Shown here in pieces: positions 12,540 to 23,803 of a stretch of DNA of 64,000 nt (position 1 is the first letter of the stretch; every line of letters begins with the position of its first letter). The notes beneath the pieces were generated by a model. That model searched no databases. It saw nothing but the letters and a program-made list of their open reading frames with translations, and had not been told where the DNA came from. This stretch comes from Sporopachydermia quercuum. Taxonomy: Eukaryota > Ascomycota > Sporopachydermiomycetes > Sporopachydermiales > Sporopachydermiaceae. The stretch is taken from positions 1,674,001-1,738,000 of the forward strand of contig BCGN01000001.1 in NCBI GenBank assembly GCA_001599295.1, given 5' to 3'. A program made the translations under genes and the position numbers.

Positions 12540-12740
12540 CTAAAATCTTCTCCAGAAGTTTCTGAAATCCCATCCAGCACTTTGGCCTTCTTCCGTAACA
12601 TAAACATCACGCTTTCTTTGATTAAACCTATCCATTTCTATTATTTGATCATGGATATAATGGAACCCACCTACTGCATAAAAGACAAACAGTCCAATAA
12701 ATAATTTGTGCTGGAATTTCAACAAAGGTTGTTTGGCCAT
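12540..12740 (-). CDS. Possible small single-pass membrane protein (66 residues)
   Basis: A 66-residue frame from an ATG at 12740 to a TAG at 12540. It starts MAKQPLLKFQHK, has one hydrophobic segment (LFIGLFVFYAVGGF, about residues 13-26) and ends in a charged tail rich in Arg, Asp and aromatics (NFWRRF). This layout is common among small mitochondrial inner-membrane or ER proteins, but I do not recognise the family. A pyrimidine-rich leader precedes the ATG. The frame stays open upstream for 39 codons without an ATG, so a 5' exon is possible, though I found no convincing splice sites. It could be a chance frame. Confidence 0.4.
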   Translation of the reverse strand: MAKQPLLKFQHKLFIGLFVFYAVGGFHYIHDQIIEMDRFNQRKRDVYVTEEGQSAGWDFRNFWRRF

Positions 12741-13385
12741 TATCAAATATAAGTAAGATAAAGGATCGGCAGATGATTGGGGAAAAAGTAAATAGAGCCA
12801 GAAGTCGAGTAACCAGAAGTAAGTAGCTATNTGGGATCTGAATATTATCGTATACAAAAAAGAAAGGTTCTACAATCTGATTTGTCACTAATATAGGTGA
12901 ATGTTTGTTATTTTTATCTGACCTTAGTGAAAGTTGTAAATCTACANTNCAGCTTGGTTATCTTCTTAAAATTCTACTGGTGTGTGAAGAATAAGTTATT
13001 AGGTTAGGCAAAGAATGCCAATCAGATTACCGTTAATGGGACATGACTTAACCCCATTATTCGCACGGGTAATAAGACATAAATGAGTATTAATAGCGAT
13101 TGATCAGTGAAACATGATTACCGATATATCAAAAATACTTCTATGAAACTAGACCATAGAGGAATAAATAGATTTGCTTGAATTGGGAATCGAGAAATTG
13201 CAGACTAAAGTTATATTTTGATTGTCNTTTCTAGTTTGAGGTTTTACTGAACGTGGAGTATACTATGATCCTGACTGAGCATCGACACCTAACTGGTGAA
13301 CAAACTATTTTATAAAACCACCAGAAAATACCCTTTAATAGCCATAAATCTTACTAATATAGTATATGGCCTTGATTCAAGTTCA
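12741..13385. other. Spacer between the small frame and EXO70
   Basis: A/T-rich sequence with several single Ns. I see no gene. It should contain the EXO70 3' untranslated region and terminator. Confidence 0.5.
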
Positions 13386-15433
13386 TTAACCAAGTGATTC
13401 TAATTTCTTGTCCAAACCTTGTTTAGTATATTTAATATACTATAAATTCAAGTTAGTAAAACAATATTCAACAATTATTCAATTCTATTATCAAACTACC
13501 TCATAACGAAAAAAAAGAAAATCTTTTACTGAATTANACTTACCTTCTCAGTATGTTTCGAGAAGTCACTCTTGGAGTTCTTATCGTAAAATCTATGATA
13601 CAACGGAGAGATAAACTTTATCTCTTTGGCNAAATATGTCTTTAATGCAGGATCAGCAATATTCAACTGTTGAAACTTAGAAACCTGTTCATCAAACTCA
13701 GAATTGAAACTCTTAAATTTCTCTTTAATTGCTTCCCTATCCTTTGATGACATAGTGGTAGATTGTGTCATTGTTACATCCATTAAATGTGAAGCTAAGC
13801 CTTTCCACGTTTCCAAGAACAGATTTAACGCCCGTTTCTTCAATCTTTCAATTCTTGCTGTTCCAACAGTCCCTAAGGCCTTGCACAAATCCGGAGACCT
13901 TGATATAATTTGTTCGACCAAAGTAAGATTGGTGATCAAGAAAAATCCAATTTTTGTGCTTCGATTTGCTCCTTTTAAGGAATTGCTCACTAATTGCTTA
14001 GCCTTCAGTTCTAAACCTACCATAAGAGCATCTAAGCAATCACATAAATATGAAGAAAACAGTTCGTTGTTGTCACTAGAAGGAACATAACCGGGTGTAA
14101 TAGAACTAAAAGTGGATAACCAAGTAGGCTTTGGACTTGGAATCCATGATCCTGGGGTTATCCCATCCATTGATTTAGTAGCAGAATCACAGTATTCAGC
14201 AAACTTCCGCACCTTGGACATAACTTCCACCGTTATTTCTGAAACGCCATTATCAGAAGGTATTGCTGTCATAGAACCAACACGTTGATCGACGTACCGA
14301 AGGAATTCCTTGAGCAATGTTTGACTTAAATCTTTACAAGTTTTCTCATACTGTTTCAAAACTGAAACACCAACTGCATCTCCTAGATCTACGACTTTAT
14401 CATTAACTGAACTGCTTATAAACTGATCAACACCTGTAGTTGATTTGTACATTTCAAATACTAGCAAGCCTTCTGTAGTAATTCGGGATTCAACGAAGGC
14501 AATCAATTTGGCAATCGTATTCAAATAACCACTAACGATACTCTCAGCTAGTGGCTTAAAGAATTTTAGTGGTTGGCCTAAATCTGATACTAGTTGAAAT
14601 TCATTTGATAAGAAGCCTATTATACTTTCGCTATAAATACTTAGCTCTTGTATATAAACTTCTGTAGGTACTTTTTGTATTGCTGGGTTGTTCATTGATG
14701 TTGGTGATACATGTTTCAAACAATTGTCGATCAACTTTGTTCTTTCAGCAGTATAGATTGTCAATACCGATGTATCATCAGCATCAATTTTCGAGACAAT
14801 CTGAGCTGCAAGCTTGATTTTCTCTATCAGTTCATCATTCGGATATGGGAACGGCTGTCTTTCATCAATAACTGTTTTCGGGTTAAATGAATCCTTTGAG
14901 GCTTCTTTGACCAAACCTTGGAAATACATCACAATCGAGTTCTCACCTTGTTTTATTAGATTGTTCGTGTCGATATAAATTCGTGAGAAAGATCTGTCCA
15001 GTTGATTAGTTTTCATATGAGCTCTAATGCTTGCACATGAATTAACAGCCCTTAANTATTTACTAAGTCCTACCGCGTTTATCTTATCAACTATAGAAGT
15101 AGATATCGTCATATCAGGGTTATCTACTAATTGTTTGAAAGTAATCACCTCTTCGCTCTGTCGAAGTGTATATGCCGAGCTTTCAATACTTGACAGTAAA
15201 TTTAAACACTCTGTTACATTTGCATTGTAGATGTTCAATTGAGAAGAAGCAGCAGCCAAGGGTCTAATAATCTTCTCTGACTTCGAAGCCTTCGCTGATA
15301 GTCCTCGCAGAGATTTAGACAGATCTGAGGATAACGAGGAACATTTTGTTAGGTTATCTTCTAATATTTTAATGTCTGCCTCATCAGCATCAACATCAAT
15401 GTCGACTTCTCCTTGATACAAGCCTAACACCAT
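13386..15433 (-). CDS. EXO70: Exocyst subunit Exo70
   Basis: Exo70 is the exocyst subunit that binds PI(4,5)P2 and Rho GTPases and helps tether secretory vesicles at the plasma membrane. Exons are 15433-13544 and 13439-13386. The first exon gives 630 residues with an N-terminal helical region and the C-terminal Exo70 fold ending in YDKNSKSDFSKHTEK. At that lysine a GTAAGT donor starts a 104-base intron (13440-13543) with branch point TACTAAC at 13452-13458 and a TAG acceptor. The second exon adds YIKYTKQGLDKKLESLG and a TAA, restoring the family's EKYIKY ending. The total is 647 residues (S. cerevisiae 623). Without splicing the protein would end in five unrelated residues. Several codons contain N. 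The ATG at 15433 is the first in frame. Confidence 0.94.
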
Positions 15434-16370
15434 TATCAGGTATGGCTTGACTTGTTTGATATATACGTGTAAAAATAAATATGCGTTCGTGCGTCCTTAC
15501 TTGATTACTCCAATTGAGGTGTAACAATTAAGACTGATCAGTAATGATTTCTNTTCAATCAGACGNATTCTCTTGTTGACTCGACAGATAAGCAAAAGAG
15601 TGTAGAATGTAATGCCTTCTTCTTTATGTGGAATATATGACATAGGGAAGAGCGAAAGATCAGTTGCTGCTTTGATTATGTCATCACATTGAGTTATGTT
15701 TTAGAGATTATGTTATATTTTAAAACAATTGGTGAAAATGGAAAAGCGGAAACCATAAAGGAGAATTGGAATCTAAAGGAGAATTGGAATCTTATGATGG
15801 AAAGAATTAGGTATGAGTCATTTGACAGACGAGAATGATACGGCTTTTTATGCAATACTATCTTTTATAATAAAGGAGCTGATATTAGTTGATATCAGAA
15901 TGCATTGAGCTTCTTAGTTGAACAATGGAATTCACAGTAATACTCGAAAAAGAAAACCACTCAAGCATATTTCGGAAAACATGATAGACTTGAAACATTA
16001 TAAGTTCCGAAATTTTCTCACTTTAGAAACCTGAAAAAAACAAACTATGAAATAAAGTCNCATATAAATGCTAGACAGTTCCCTTGATCACTGATTCTAT
16101 TGATCTTGATGCTCAATTATTTCCCTATTGTAATATTAAAGCTCTCCGCAATCCTTAATAGAAGGATTATGCATCAGTTGTTTTGATTTATAAAGCCCAA
16201 ACTGAAAGGATAGCGAGAACACACTGTAGACCAGCAATCACCATATCAGATTGCTTTTCAAACACATAGCATTTCATATCAATAACCTGTATTACCCAGA
16301 AACAATTCAGGTGTCAAACAAAAAAATTCTAAAAGCTTGGAAGAGCCTCTTGTATATAAATTAAGGAGAA
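15434..16370. other. Divergent spacer between EXO70 and TRL1
   Basis: About 0.9 kb shared by the two divergent 5' ends. It contains a perfect tandem duplication of an 18-base unit (see 15757-15792) and otherwise nothing that I can identify. Confidence 0.5.
15757..15792. repeat. Perfect 18-bp tandem duplication
   Basis: Two head-to-tail copies of AAAGGAGAATTGGAATCT with no mismatch, in the divergent EXO70/TRL1 promoter region. This is a small local duplication, probably from replication slippage. Confidence 0.95.
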
Positions 16371-18902
16371 ATGAGTCAGCCAATAAAACTCTCATTCCAA
16401 GCTTTGAAACCGAGAGCAAACACTTCAGTAAATGAATTATTGAGTCTGCTTGATGCAGCTAAACAATTACCAAACAAGAAGGGGAAAGCCCACGAAACAC
16501 TGCTAAAACCATGGGGAATGGACAGGATCATTTCATCGTGGAAATTCAATGAGTGGGATTACAGCTCAAACAAAATAGCATTGCCAACGCAAGCTAGAGG
16601 ATTATTTACATACAGAGATGAGAATTCTGAGGGCCATATTCTTGTTCGGGGGTATGACAAGTTTTTCAATGTTGATGAAGTCCAGAAAACCAAATGGGAA
16701 TGGCTAGAAAGCAATACAAAAGGACCTTATTACTTGTCACTGAAAGAAAACGGTTGCATTATCTTCGTTTCTGTCTTTCCTGATACTAAGGAATTGGTTG
16801 TATGTTCTAAACATTCAACAGGACCAGGTAGTGATGAGAGAGAATACAATAAGATCCATTCTTTTGTTGGAATGAAACATTTAGAAAGACACTTGAAGGC
16901 AGCTGGAATTGAAAAAGAAAAGCTCGCTGAGGATTTACTACAATTGAACGCTACAGCTGTATTTGAATTATGCGATGATAAATTTGAAGAGCATGTNCTT
17001 GCTTATGATAGAGAGCATTCAGGCTTATACTTACATGGACTCAACTGCAANACTGTAGAGTTTATTACTTACCCTTGTGAAAATGTATCAGAATTTGCTG
17101 AGAAATTTGGGTTCTTCAAAACAGATTATATTGTTATNGACAACTTCAAGAATTTAAAGCAATTCTTGGAAACCTGTGCAGAAACAGGGAGTTATGAAGG
17201 GAAAAGTATTGAAGGGTTCGTGATAAGGTGTAAAGAAGTGTTAAATTCAACAGAAATAGTAGATTNCTTTTGGAAATACAAGTTTGAAGAGCCATATTTA
17301 TTATATCGACAATGGAGAGAAATGACTAAAAAATGGTTGAGTGGTAAATCGGTTGAAGAAATCAAAGTCAATAAACACGTCAAAGTCTCAAAATTATANC
17401 TTAGCTTTGCCATTAAATTCCTGACAGCGAACCCAGAGTTTGCCGACAAATATCGAAATGGTCATGGCATTATTGGTTTACGAGAAGAGTTTTTAAAATC
17501 CATAGGAAAATCTGGTGTGCAAATCATTCAGGAAGAAAGCTTAGAGTTGGTGGCTGATCCGGAAATTAATGAACTATCCAGTAAGTTTTCTGATTTATAC
17601 CTTGATAAACCATATTTTGTATTTATACCTGTGGCGACTATTGGTTGTGGTAAGACTACAGTTTCCTTGACTTTACACAATTTATTCCCCCAATGGGGAC
17701 ATGTGCAAAATGATGATTTAACTGGTAAAGGACGAGAGCAGAGATTTGTTTCTCAATCATTGGATGCATTTAGTAAATCGAATAACTTTGTTATTGCTGA
17801 TAGGAATAATTCCATGAGAATAGAAAGAGAGAGGCTGCTGAAGCTGTTCAAAGAGAAGGCTGATCCGTATCTTAGACCTAGACTACGATTTATATGTTTG
17901 GATTTTGTTGGTGACGATATTTCTACTGAGGAGCTGAAGAAAATTACTTATGCTAATGTAACCAGTCGAGGGGATAATCATAAGACAGTCAGAGTTTCTT
18001 TAGGGGAAAGAAAGGTGATGCAGATAATGGATGATTTCATTCGAAGATACCAAGCCGTCGATGCTGATGTTGAGCCAGATAAAGGCTTCGATCTTGTGAT
18101 CAAGTTAGATATCACAGACCCAAAACCAAGCAGAGCAAATGTTTCAATAATATTAAATGCCATGGAAACGCATTATCCTTCTAGTTTGCCCTATATCCCA
18201 ATTAGCGACCAAATTGATGAAGCATTTACGAAAGCGCTTGATTATAAGCCTGAAAACATAGTTGTAGTTAGGAAGCCTATGAAAATTGAAAACACTATTA
18301 CAACAAATAAACATATAGCAAAGCGAGCTGATTACTTTGCTATTAAGGTCAATCATGAAAGCGTGATGAAAGCAGTGAAAGATAGCTCCGCTGTCTTATC
18401 AGATTCTACGTTCCGAAGTCTTGAAACAGAAGGAAAGATTCAACCTCGGTTCCACATTACATTGGTTCACAAATCAAGTTTGCAANGAAATAATGGAGAT
18501 GGCCTGGAAGCTTGGCAAGCATTACAAGAAATCATTTCAATCACATTGAGTGACACGCCCTATAAAAAGGGTGATTTGAATATCATCAATGGAGTTGTTG
18601 CTGACATCAAGCTTTGTAGTATTTTCATTTCTGAGGGTAAATTAATATGCGTCGCTTGTGATATTCTTGAATTCAAAACCATAGGCGTCATAGGGTCACG
18701 TATCAAACCAAAACTGTTAAGTTCAGTCAAATGCAACAACCGATTCCCTCATATAACACTAGGAACAATGAATGGGNTCAAACCATTTGAATCCAACCTC
18801 GCATTGAATACATATTCCAATGGTGATCATGGTGGTATCACCAAGATTGATTTTCCTCATGACATTATTTTAGTTGATCAACCTTTAGCATTTTTTGCAT
18901 AG
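16371..18902 (+). CDS. TRL1: tRNA ligase Trl1
   Basis: Fungal tripartite tRNA ligase, which seals tRNA exons after intron removal and, in yeasts, joins HAC1 mRNA in the unfolded-protein response. At 843 residues it is close to S. cerevisiae Trl1 (827). The order is N-terminal adenylyltransferase with the nucleotidyl lysine in KENGC at about residue 125; central polynucleotide kinase with P-loop IGCGKTT near 424; and C-terminal cyclic phosphodiesterase with two HxT-type motifs, FHITL near 693 and PHITL near 793. All three active sites are intact. The ATG at 16371 is the first in frame. Seven codons contain N, the densest such cluster in the window. There is no intron. Confidence 0.96.
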   Translation: MSQPIKLSFQALKPRANTSVNELLSLLDAAKQLPNKKGKAHETLLKPWGMDRIISSWKFNEWDYSSNKIALPTQARGLFTYRDENSEGHILVRGYDKFFNVDEVQKTKWEWLESNTKGPYYLSLKENGCIIFVSVFPDTKELVVCSKHSTGPGSDEREYNKIHSFVGMKHLERHLKAAGIEKEKLAEDLLQLNATAVFELCDDKFEEHXLAYDREHSGLYLHGLNCXTVEFITYPCENVSEFAEKFGFFKTDYIVXDNFKNLKQFLETCAETGSYEGKSIEGFVIRCKEVLNSTEIVDXFWKYKFEEPYLLYRQWREMTKKWLSGKSVEEIKVNKHVKVSKLXLSFAIKFLTANPEFADKYRNGHGIIGLREEFLKSIGKSGVQIIQEESLELVADPEINELSSKFSDLYLDKPYFVFIPVATIGCGKTTVSLTLHNLFPQWGHVQNDDLTGKGREQRFVSQSLDAFSKSNNFVIADRNNSMRIERERLLKLFKEKADPYLRPRLRFICLDFVGDDISTEELKKITYANVTSRGDNHKTVRVSLGERKVMQIMDDFIRRYQAVDADVEPDKGFDLVIKLDITDPKPSRANVSIILNAMETHYPSSLPYIPISDQIDEAFTKALDYKPENIVVVRKPMKIENTITTNKHIAKRADYFAIKVNHESVMKAVKDSSAVLSDSTFRSLETEGKIQPRFHITLVHKSSLQXNNGDGLEAWQALQEIISITLSDTPYKKGDLNIINGVVADIKLCSIFISEGKLICVACDILEFKTIGVIGSRIKPKLLSSVKCNNRFPHITLGTMNGXKPFESNLALNTYSNGDHGGITKIDFPHDIILVDQPLAFFA

Positions 18903-19576
18903 GAACACTAGTCTGATATGTTAGATAGATATCAAATATTATCGCACGTTTCTCCTATTGATTATCTGTAGATTACAATGATTCTATAAGATTACTCTTA
19001 AGTATTTCTTGAGCCTCGGGGTTTACAAACTAATCCTTGGTTAAGGTTTAATCAAAATATGCATGTGAACATAAATTTCAGAGGTTCAACTCCAATAGAA
19101 GAAATAACCGTTTCCTCCCAAACCCACGATACTTCGCAATACGACTTTGAAAGTCAAACAAACATAACTCAAACTGAACCATTCTAATACTCAAATATCA
19201 TTACCTTTAAAATGCAATTTCTATACTTCATCTAATTTCTTCGATCGTTGAATTCTATAACAATTCTATACCAATTCTATACCAATTCTATGTCAACATT
19301 CCATCCAGACGGCAGCTCTTTACCCACATCTCTCTTTCTCAGGAAATAACCCTGTAATGGGACGAAGAAATTTTTTTGGTGATAGAGCGAGCGATCTTTT
19401 TCTTGCTTCCGTTCGCTCTCTTACAAGACCCAAGAGGACACTGAATTGCCTAGATTTATGGATTATAAGAATTTCTTTTGCATTTGTAAATATAAACCTA
19501 CATAATCTGTGATAAGTACGTAAACAGTTAAGTTTTACTTGTGGATGCAAACTTGTCGTCAGAGGTATCATTGAAA
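18903..19576. other. Spacer between TRL1 and ESF1
   Basis: About 0.67 kb of A/T-rich sequence containing a short tandem repeat at 19251-19292 and no gene that I can support. Confidence 0.5.
19251..19292. repeat. Short tandem repeat, about four copies of an 11-bp unit
   Basis: About four near-identical copies of CAATTCTATAC, the outer ones slightly diverged, roughly 285 bases upstream of the ESF1 ATG. It is a simple repeat with no known function. Confidence 0.85.
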
Positions 19577-21679
19577 ATGGTTGATAAGAGTAAGACATCT
19601 ACTAGACATAAGCCAAGGAAACCCGTAACAACAGATGAAAGATTTTCATCTGTTCATTCAGATCCTCGGTTTGCTAGACCCAATAGGAAGCACGTAAAAG
19701 TCAATATTGACTCACGCTTTAAAACCAAGATAGCCGAAGGAGAATTCAAGAATGTTGCAGGTNTCGATAAATATGGTCGAGCGGTCAAGAAGGACTTGGG
19801 TGAGAAGGAGTTGGATAAGTACTATAATCTGAGTGATGAAAACGAATCAGAAAAGGAGGAGCAAGAAATAGAAGATGAGCAGATATTAGAAGAGAAGGTC
19901 AAAGCTGACAAGTCAAAGAACCTGAGATCCAAAGGAATTGTTGACAACGATAACTATAATGGTAATGATGTTGATAGTGAAAATGAAAGTGAAGGCGACA
20001 GCGAAAAAGGCAATTCTATTGATATAGGTGACTTAGCAAGAGGAAGAGTTTTAATGTCAAGTAGTGATGAAGAAGATAGTAGTGATGATAGTGATAGTGA
20101 TAACAGCAGCGAAGATGATTTGGCTGAGGAGGAAGATGAGAGTGAAATACGCCATGATTCAAATATTCCTTCTGGTGATGCCACCAAAACAATTGCTGTA
20201 GTTAATCTTGATTGGGACAATGTTCGATCAGTTGATTTGATGGCAACTTTTCATTCTTTTGTTCCACCTACAGGACGAATAATTCAAATAGCTATTTATC
20301 CTTCAGAGTATGGTAAAGAAAAAATGGCCAAAGAACAAGTAGAAGGACCACCCAGAGAGATCTTCAAAAAGAAAACAAGCAGGAAAAACAAGTATGAAAA
20401 TAAAGATGGTGAAGAACTAACAGTGAAGGATTTGATTGAAGAAGNCAATGGGGAAGAAGATTATGATTCTAGTTTGTTACGTAAATATCAGTTACAGCGT
20501 CTACGCTATTACTATGCAATTGTTGAATGTGATAGTGTGGCTACTGCAAAAGCGATCTATGACAATTGTGATGGAGCTGAGTACGAATCAACGTCCAATT
20601 TCTTTGATTTGCGTTATGTTCCTGATGAGATGGAATTTGAAGAATCGGAGATCCGTGATTCTTGTGATCAAGTACCTATTGGCTATGAGCCTAACCAATT
20701 CATCACCGATGCTTTACATCACTCTAAAGTCAAGTTAACTTGGGATGAAACCCCGGCCGAAAGATTGAAGTTTGCGTCCAAAGCTTTCAGTAAAAAGGAA
20801 ATCGAAGAAATGGATTTCAAAGCATATCTTGCTTCAGATAGCGATAAAAGCGAAGAAGATGAAGAGAAAGAAAAAATGAGAGCAAAGTACAAGGGTATTT
20901 TAGGTGCTAAAGTTGGTAAAGCATTGGAAAATGGTTTTGATGACGAGAAGGACGTTGATATGGAAATAACATTTACGCCTGGTTTGAACGAGGTAGCAGC
21001 AAATGATTCAAGTGATGAAATTGGTGGAGGTGGTGTTGAGTTGACACAACAAGAAAAAGAACTCACCTCGATTGAGAGATATAGGATGAAAGAGAAAGAA
21101 CGAAGGAAGAAGCGATTAGAAAGAATAAAACAAGCTAAAGCTGAAACCAATGAGAAGAATAAGGATGAGAAGAAGAAGAAGAAGTTTAAGAAGGGAATTA
21201 ATGAAGATGACGAAGAGGAGAAGAAAAAGAGGGAAGAGCTTGAGCTTTTGATGGAAGATGTAGACAGCAAACAGGGTAAACAAACGCAACATTTTGATTT
21301 GAAGGAGATCATGAAACAAGAGAAGTTAAATAAAGTAAAGAAAGGAAAAGGAAAGCAAAAGAAGAAAATCGATACTGAATTGGTTCAAGATAATTTTGCC
21401 TTAGATTTGAAAGATAATAGATTCAAAGCAGTCTTCGAAGATCATGATTACGCTATTGATCCGACCAGACCTCAATTCAAAAAGACAGAAGTTATGGATA
21501 AGTTGCTCAAAGAAAGACGTAACAGACAACGAAATCATGGAAACGGTAAACATAAGAAGTCTGTTGACTCCTTGGAAGGTTCAAATAGAAAGAGAAAACA
21601 TGAGAGTAACTCTTCTATTTCCACAAGTGCTGATGTTAACACATTATTGAAGAAGTTGAAAAATCAGAAAGCCAATTGA
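19577..21679 (+). CDS. ESF1: Pre-rRNA processing protein Esf1
   Basis: Nucleolar SSU-processome factor needed for early pre-18S rRNA cleavage. The protein is 700 residues (S. cerevisiae 628). The N-terminus has the conserved DERFSSVHSDPRF and IDSRFKTK blocks, then a long Glu/Lys/Asp/Ser-rich stretch. An RRM-like core starts near IAVVNLDWDNV and continues through the FHSFVPPTG and IYPSEYGK region. The C-terminus has the NUC153 motif (DNRFKAVFEDHDYAIDPT), followed by a basic tail. The frame extends 12 codons upstream without an ATG (a GTG is there), so I start at the ATG at 19577, matching the family's MVDK-type start. There is no intron. Acidic runs produce long spurious frames on the other strand. 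Confidence 0.95.
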   Translation: MVDKSKTSTRHKPRKPVTTDERFSSVHSDPRFARPNRKHVKVNIDSRFKTKIAEGEFKNVAGXDKYGRAVKKDLGEKELDKYYNLSDENESEKEEQEIEDEQILEEKVKADKSKNLRSKGIVDNDNYNGNDVDSENESEGDSEKGNSIDIGDLARGRVLMSSSDEEDSSDDSDSDNSSEDDLAEEEDESEIRHDSNIPSGDATKTIAVVNLDWDNVRSVDLMATFHSFVPPTGRIIQIAIYPSEYGKEKMAKEQVEGPPREIFKKKTSRKNKYENKDGEELTVKDLIEEXNGEEDYDSSLLRKYQLQRLRYYYAIVECDSVATAKAIYDNCDGAEYESTSNFFDLRYVPDEMEFEESEIRDSCDQVPIGYEPNQFITDALHHSKVKLTWDETPAERLKFASKAFSKKEIEEMDFKAYLASDSDKSEEDEEKEKMRAKYKGILGAKVGKALENGFDDEKDVDMEITFTPGLNEVAANDSSDEIGGGGVELTQQEKELTSIERYRMKEKERRKKRLERIKQAKAETNEKNKDEKKKKKFKKGINEDDEEEKKKREELELLMEDVDSKQGKQTQHFDLKEIMKQEKLNKVKKGKGKQKKKIDTELVQDNFALDLKDNRFKAVFEDHDYAIDPTRPQFKKTEVMDKLLKERRNRQRNHGNGKHKKSVDSLEGSNRKRKHESNSSISTSADVNTLLKKLKNQKAN

Positions 21680-22741
21680 TACTTCATCCTGTATAGAACC
21701 AAGCAAATAAAACTATATGAACTGTAAGCTACTAGCTCTTTCAACCCTTTGAATCAGAGTGTAAATTAATTGGGCTGTACCTAGCCAAAGGTTATACAAC
21801 TTTATACACCATGTGGTTCACAGCCTAACAAGTATTCTCTAATAAGACAGAATAATAAAGGTAATATAAGGAGCACATATATACTCTGAATTAGGCAGTC
21901 TCTGTAACTCTATTTCCCCCGTTTTCTCTCTCTTAGACATTCTACTAATTTTCATCATTACAGTGTTTTCGAGATATGTTCAAATTAATAATATCTACTT
22001 CTGGGCTCTAACAGCAATTAGAAGCTCAAGCAAAACAAATGAATGACTCATCAAAACTTCAGAGCTTTGAATCCATTCAATCAAGTATTCGATATAACTA
22101 ACTATTTCGGCGACCCTTGTGAGCCTCCTGCTTTTAAACTTAGTTGCTCTTGGCTNTTAGCAACTTACGATGGGAATAGCATCAAGTTCATTATATTAAC
22201 ACATTCAACCATAAAATATGAATTATCCCAGGAAACGTTAACTACCAAAGGTAAAATATAAACTTCATTCTTCTGCATCGAAGTCATTATCTTAGTACAG
22301 CTAAATCTATTTTTCATAACTATAGAGTATATAGAGTGTACAGCTTTCATTCACTTAGGTAGATCATCGAGATTAAAGTTTTACTAAAGAGTCCCAAGAT
22401 GTTTAACTGAAAATTTTGGGCAACTTTAAGTATGTAAAACTGTGCACGAAAATAATTCTATTGTTTTCATTCAGGACAAGTAAAGGCTTCATAGTGACTT
22501 TCACTGTGAAATGTTTTGAATGAGTTTGCAATCAACATAAGGAAAGGATTATTGTTGTTTGATTGAATGGTAAATTTAGAAAGGCAATATTACTCCAATC
22601 AATCAAGATAGTACTCTCATATAACGCGCACGAAAGGTACACATCTGTCAATGAACAATTTGTTAGGTTGCTAAGATCAACAACATCATGGATCACTGAC
22701 TTGGTTGTGAATATTCAAAATCCCAGTTTGCAGATACAACA
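21680..22741. other. Spacer between ESF1 and the p24 gene
   Basis: About 1.06 kb. A 72-residue plus-strand frame at 22043-22261 starts with ATG but has no family features or splice partners that I can find. Otherwise A/T-rich sequence with nothing recognisable. Confidence 0.5.
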
Positions 22742-23614
22742 ATGAAAAATCCTATACTGTTTTTCATACCCAGAAAGCTTTCTTTGATAATAATTTTTCT
22801 GTTCTTACTATCGTGTTACATAAAGCAAGCATTAGGTGGTGTGTATATTTATGTTAAGGAAGAAGAGGAAAAATGTTTTATGGAAGAGCTAACTGCAGGA
22901 GGCTTGTTAGTAGGAGAATTTCTTGTTGAAGAGTATGACAAAAAAACTGAATCATACATTCCAAATAAAGATGCTACAATCAAAATCACAGTGACGGTAT
23001 GTTAACTTGAGTTATATGTTGTAATTACATGAGCTTCAAAAGGGTTAACGATCAAGAGAAGAGTAACTAACCCATGAATTACTAGGAACTATTTGATGAC
23101 ACTCATATTGTTGCTCAAACATCTGCAGATTACAAAGGTCAATTCGCATTCACAGCTCTTGAGTCTGGTGATCATTATGTGTGTTTGACTGTTTCTGGTC
23201 TAAGTGATTTGCAGAGTATGGCACAGCTACATATCGATTTCGTACAAGGTGACCGAAGTAGACTGGATTCAATAGGTAGAGATAATATAGTGTCTTTATT
23301 AGATACAGTGAGGCAATTGAATGTGAAATTGACGGAAATAAAAAGAGAACAAGAACTTATAAGGGTATGTATTTATTTTATACAAGGAATGAATCGGTCT
23401 AATCAACAAGACAAGGGAAAAATCATATACTGTTTTGTGTTACTAATTATCCCTTCTTTTACAGGAAAGAGAACAGTTATTCAGAAATATCAGTGAAGAA
23501 ACCAATACCAAAGCATGGAAATTGTCCTTGGTTCAAATCTTATTGCTTGCGGGAGTGGGATTCATTCAAATGTATACATTAAGACAGGTATTAGTGAAAG
23601 CAAAAGTTCTGTAA
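22742..23614 (+). CDS. ERP5: p24 family cargo receptor (ERP1/5/6-type)
   Basis: A type I membrane p24 protein of COPII/COPI vesicles, involved in ER-Golgi cargo sorting. Three exons, all joined in phase 0: 22742-22996, 23086-23364 and 23465-23614. Donors are GTATGT twice; branch-point-like sequences are TAACTAAC and TACTAAT. The 227-residue product has a signal peptide (about residues 1-32), a GOLD domain beginning GVYIYVKEEEEKCF, the family signature RLDSIGRD with a coiled coil and KREQELIR, an EREQLFR block, one C-terminal membrane segment and a short lysine-containing tail. This layout matches S. cerevisiae Erp1/Erp5/Erp6. I prefer the name ERP5 because in S. cerevisiae ERP5 (YHR110W) lies beside UBA4, YHR112C and APE4, all of which are nearby here. 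Confidence 0.88.
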
Positions 23615-23803
23615 TATAGCAAAATCTTGATTTGAAAACAAAATATAAAATAGAAATAACATTTTGCGCAACTGCTAAGATGTATGATGACAATCAATAT
23701 TATCAACAGTAGTATGAAAACATTAGCTCGATATCACGGTACATTTTGCTTATGTCATTGTCATTGTCATTCGGTGGTAACCTTGTACCAAAGTAAGTCC
23801 TGT

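Noticed and set aside
20719-21312. 197-residue minus-strand frame rich in Ser and Phe
   Set aside because: Antisense shadow of the Lys/Glu-rich part of ESF1.
22043-22261. 72-residue plus-strand frame before the p24 gene
   Set aside because: Short, no family features, no in-phase donor leading to another exon.
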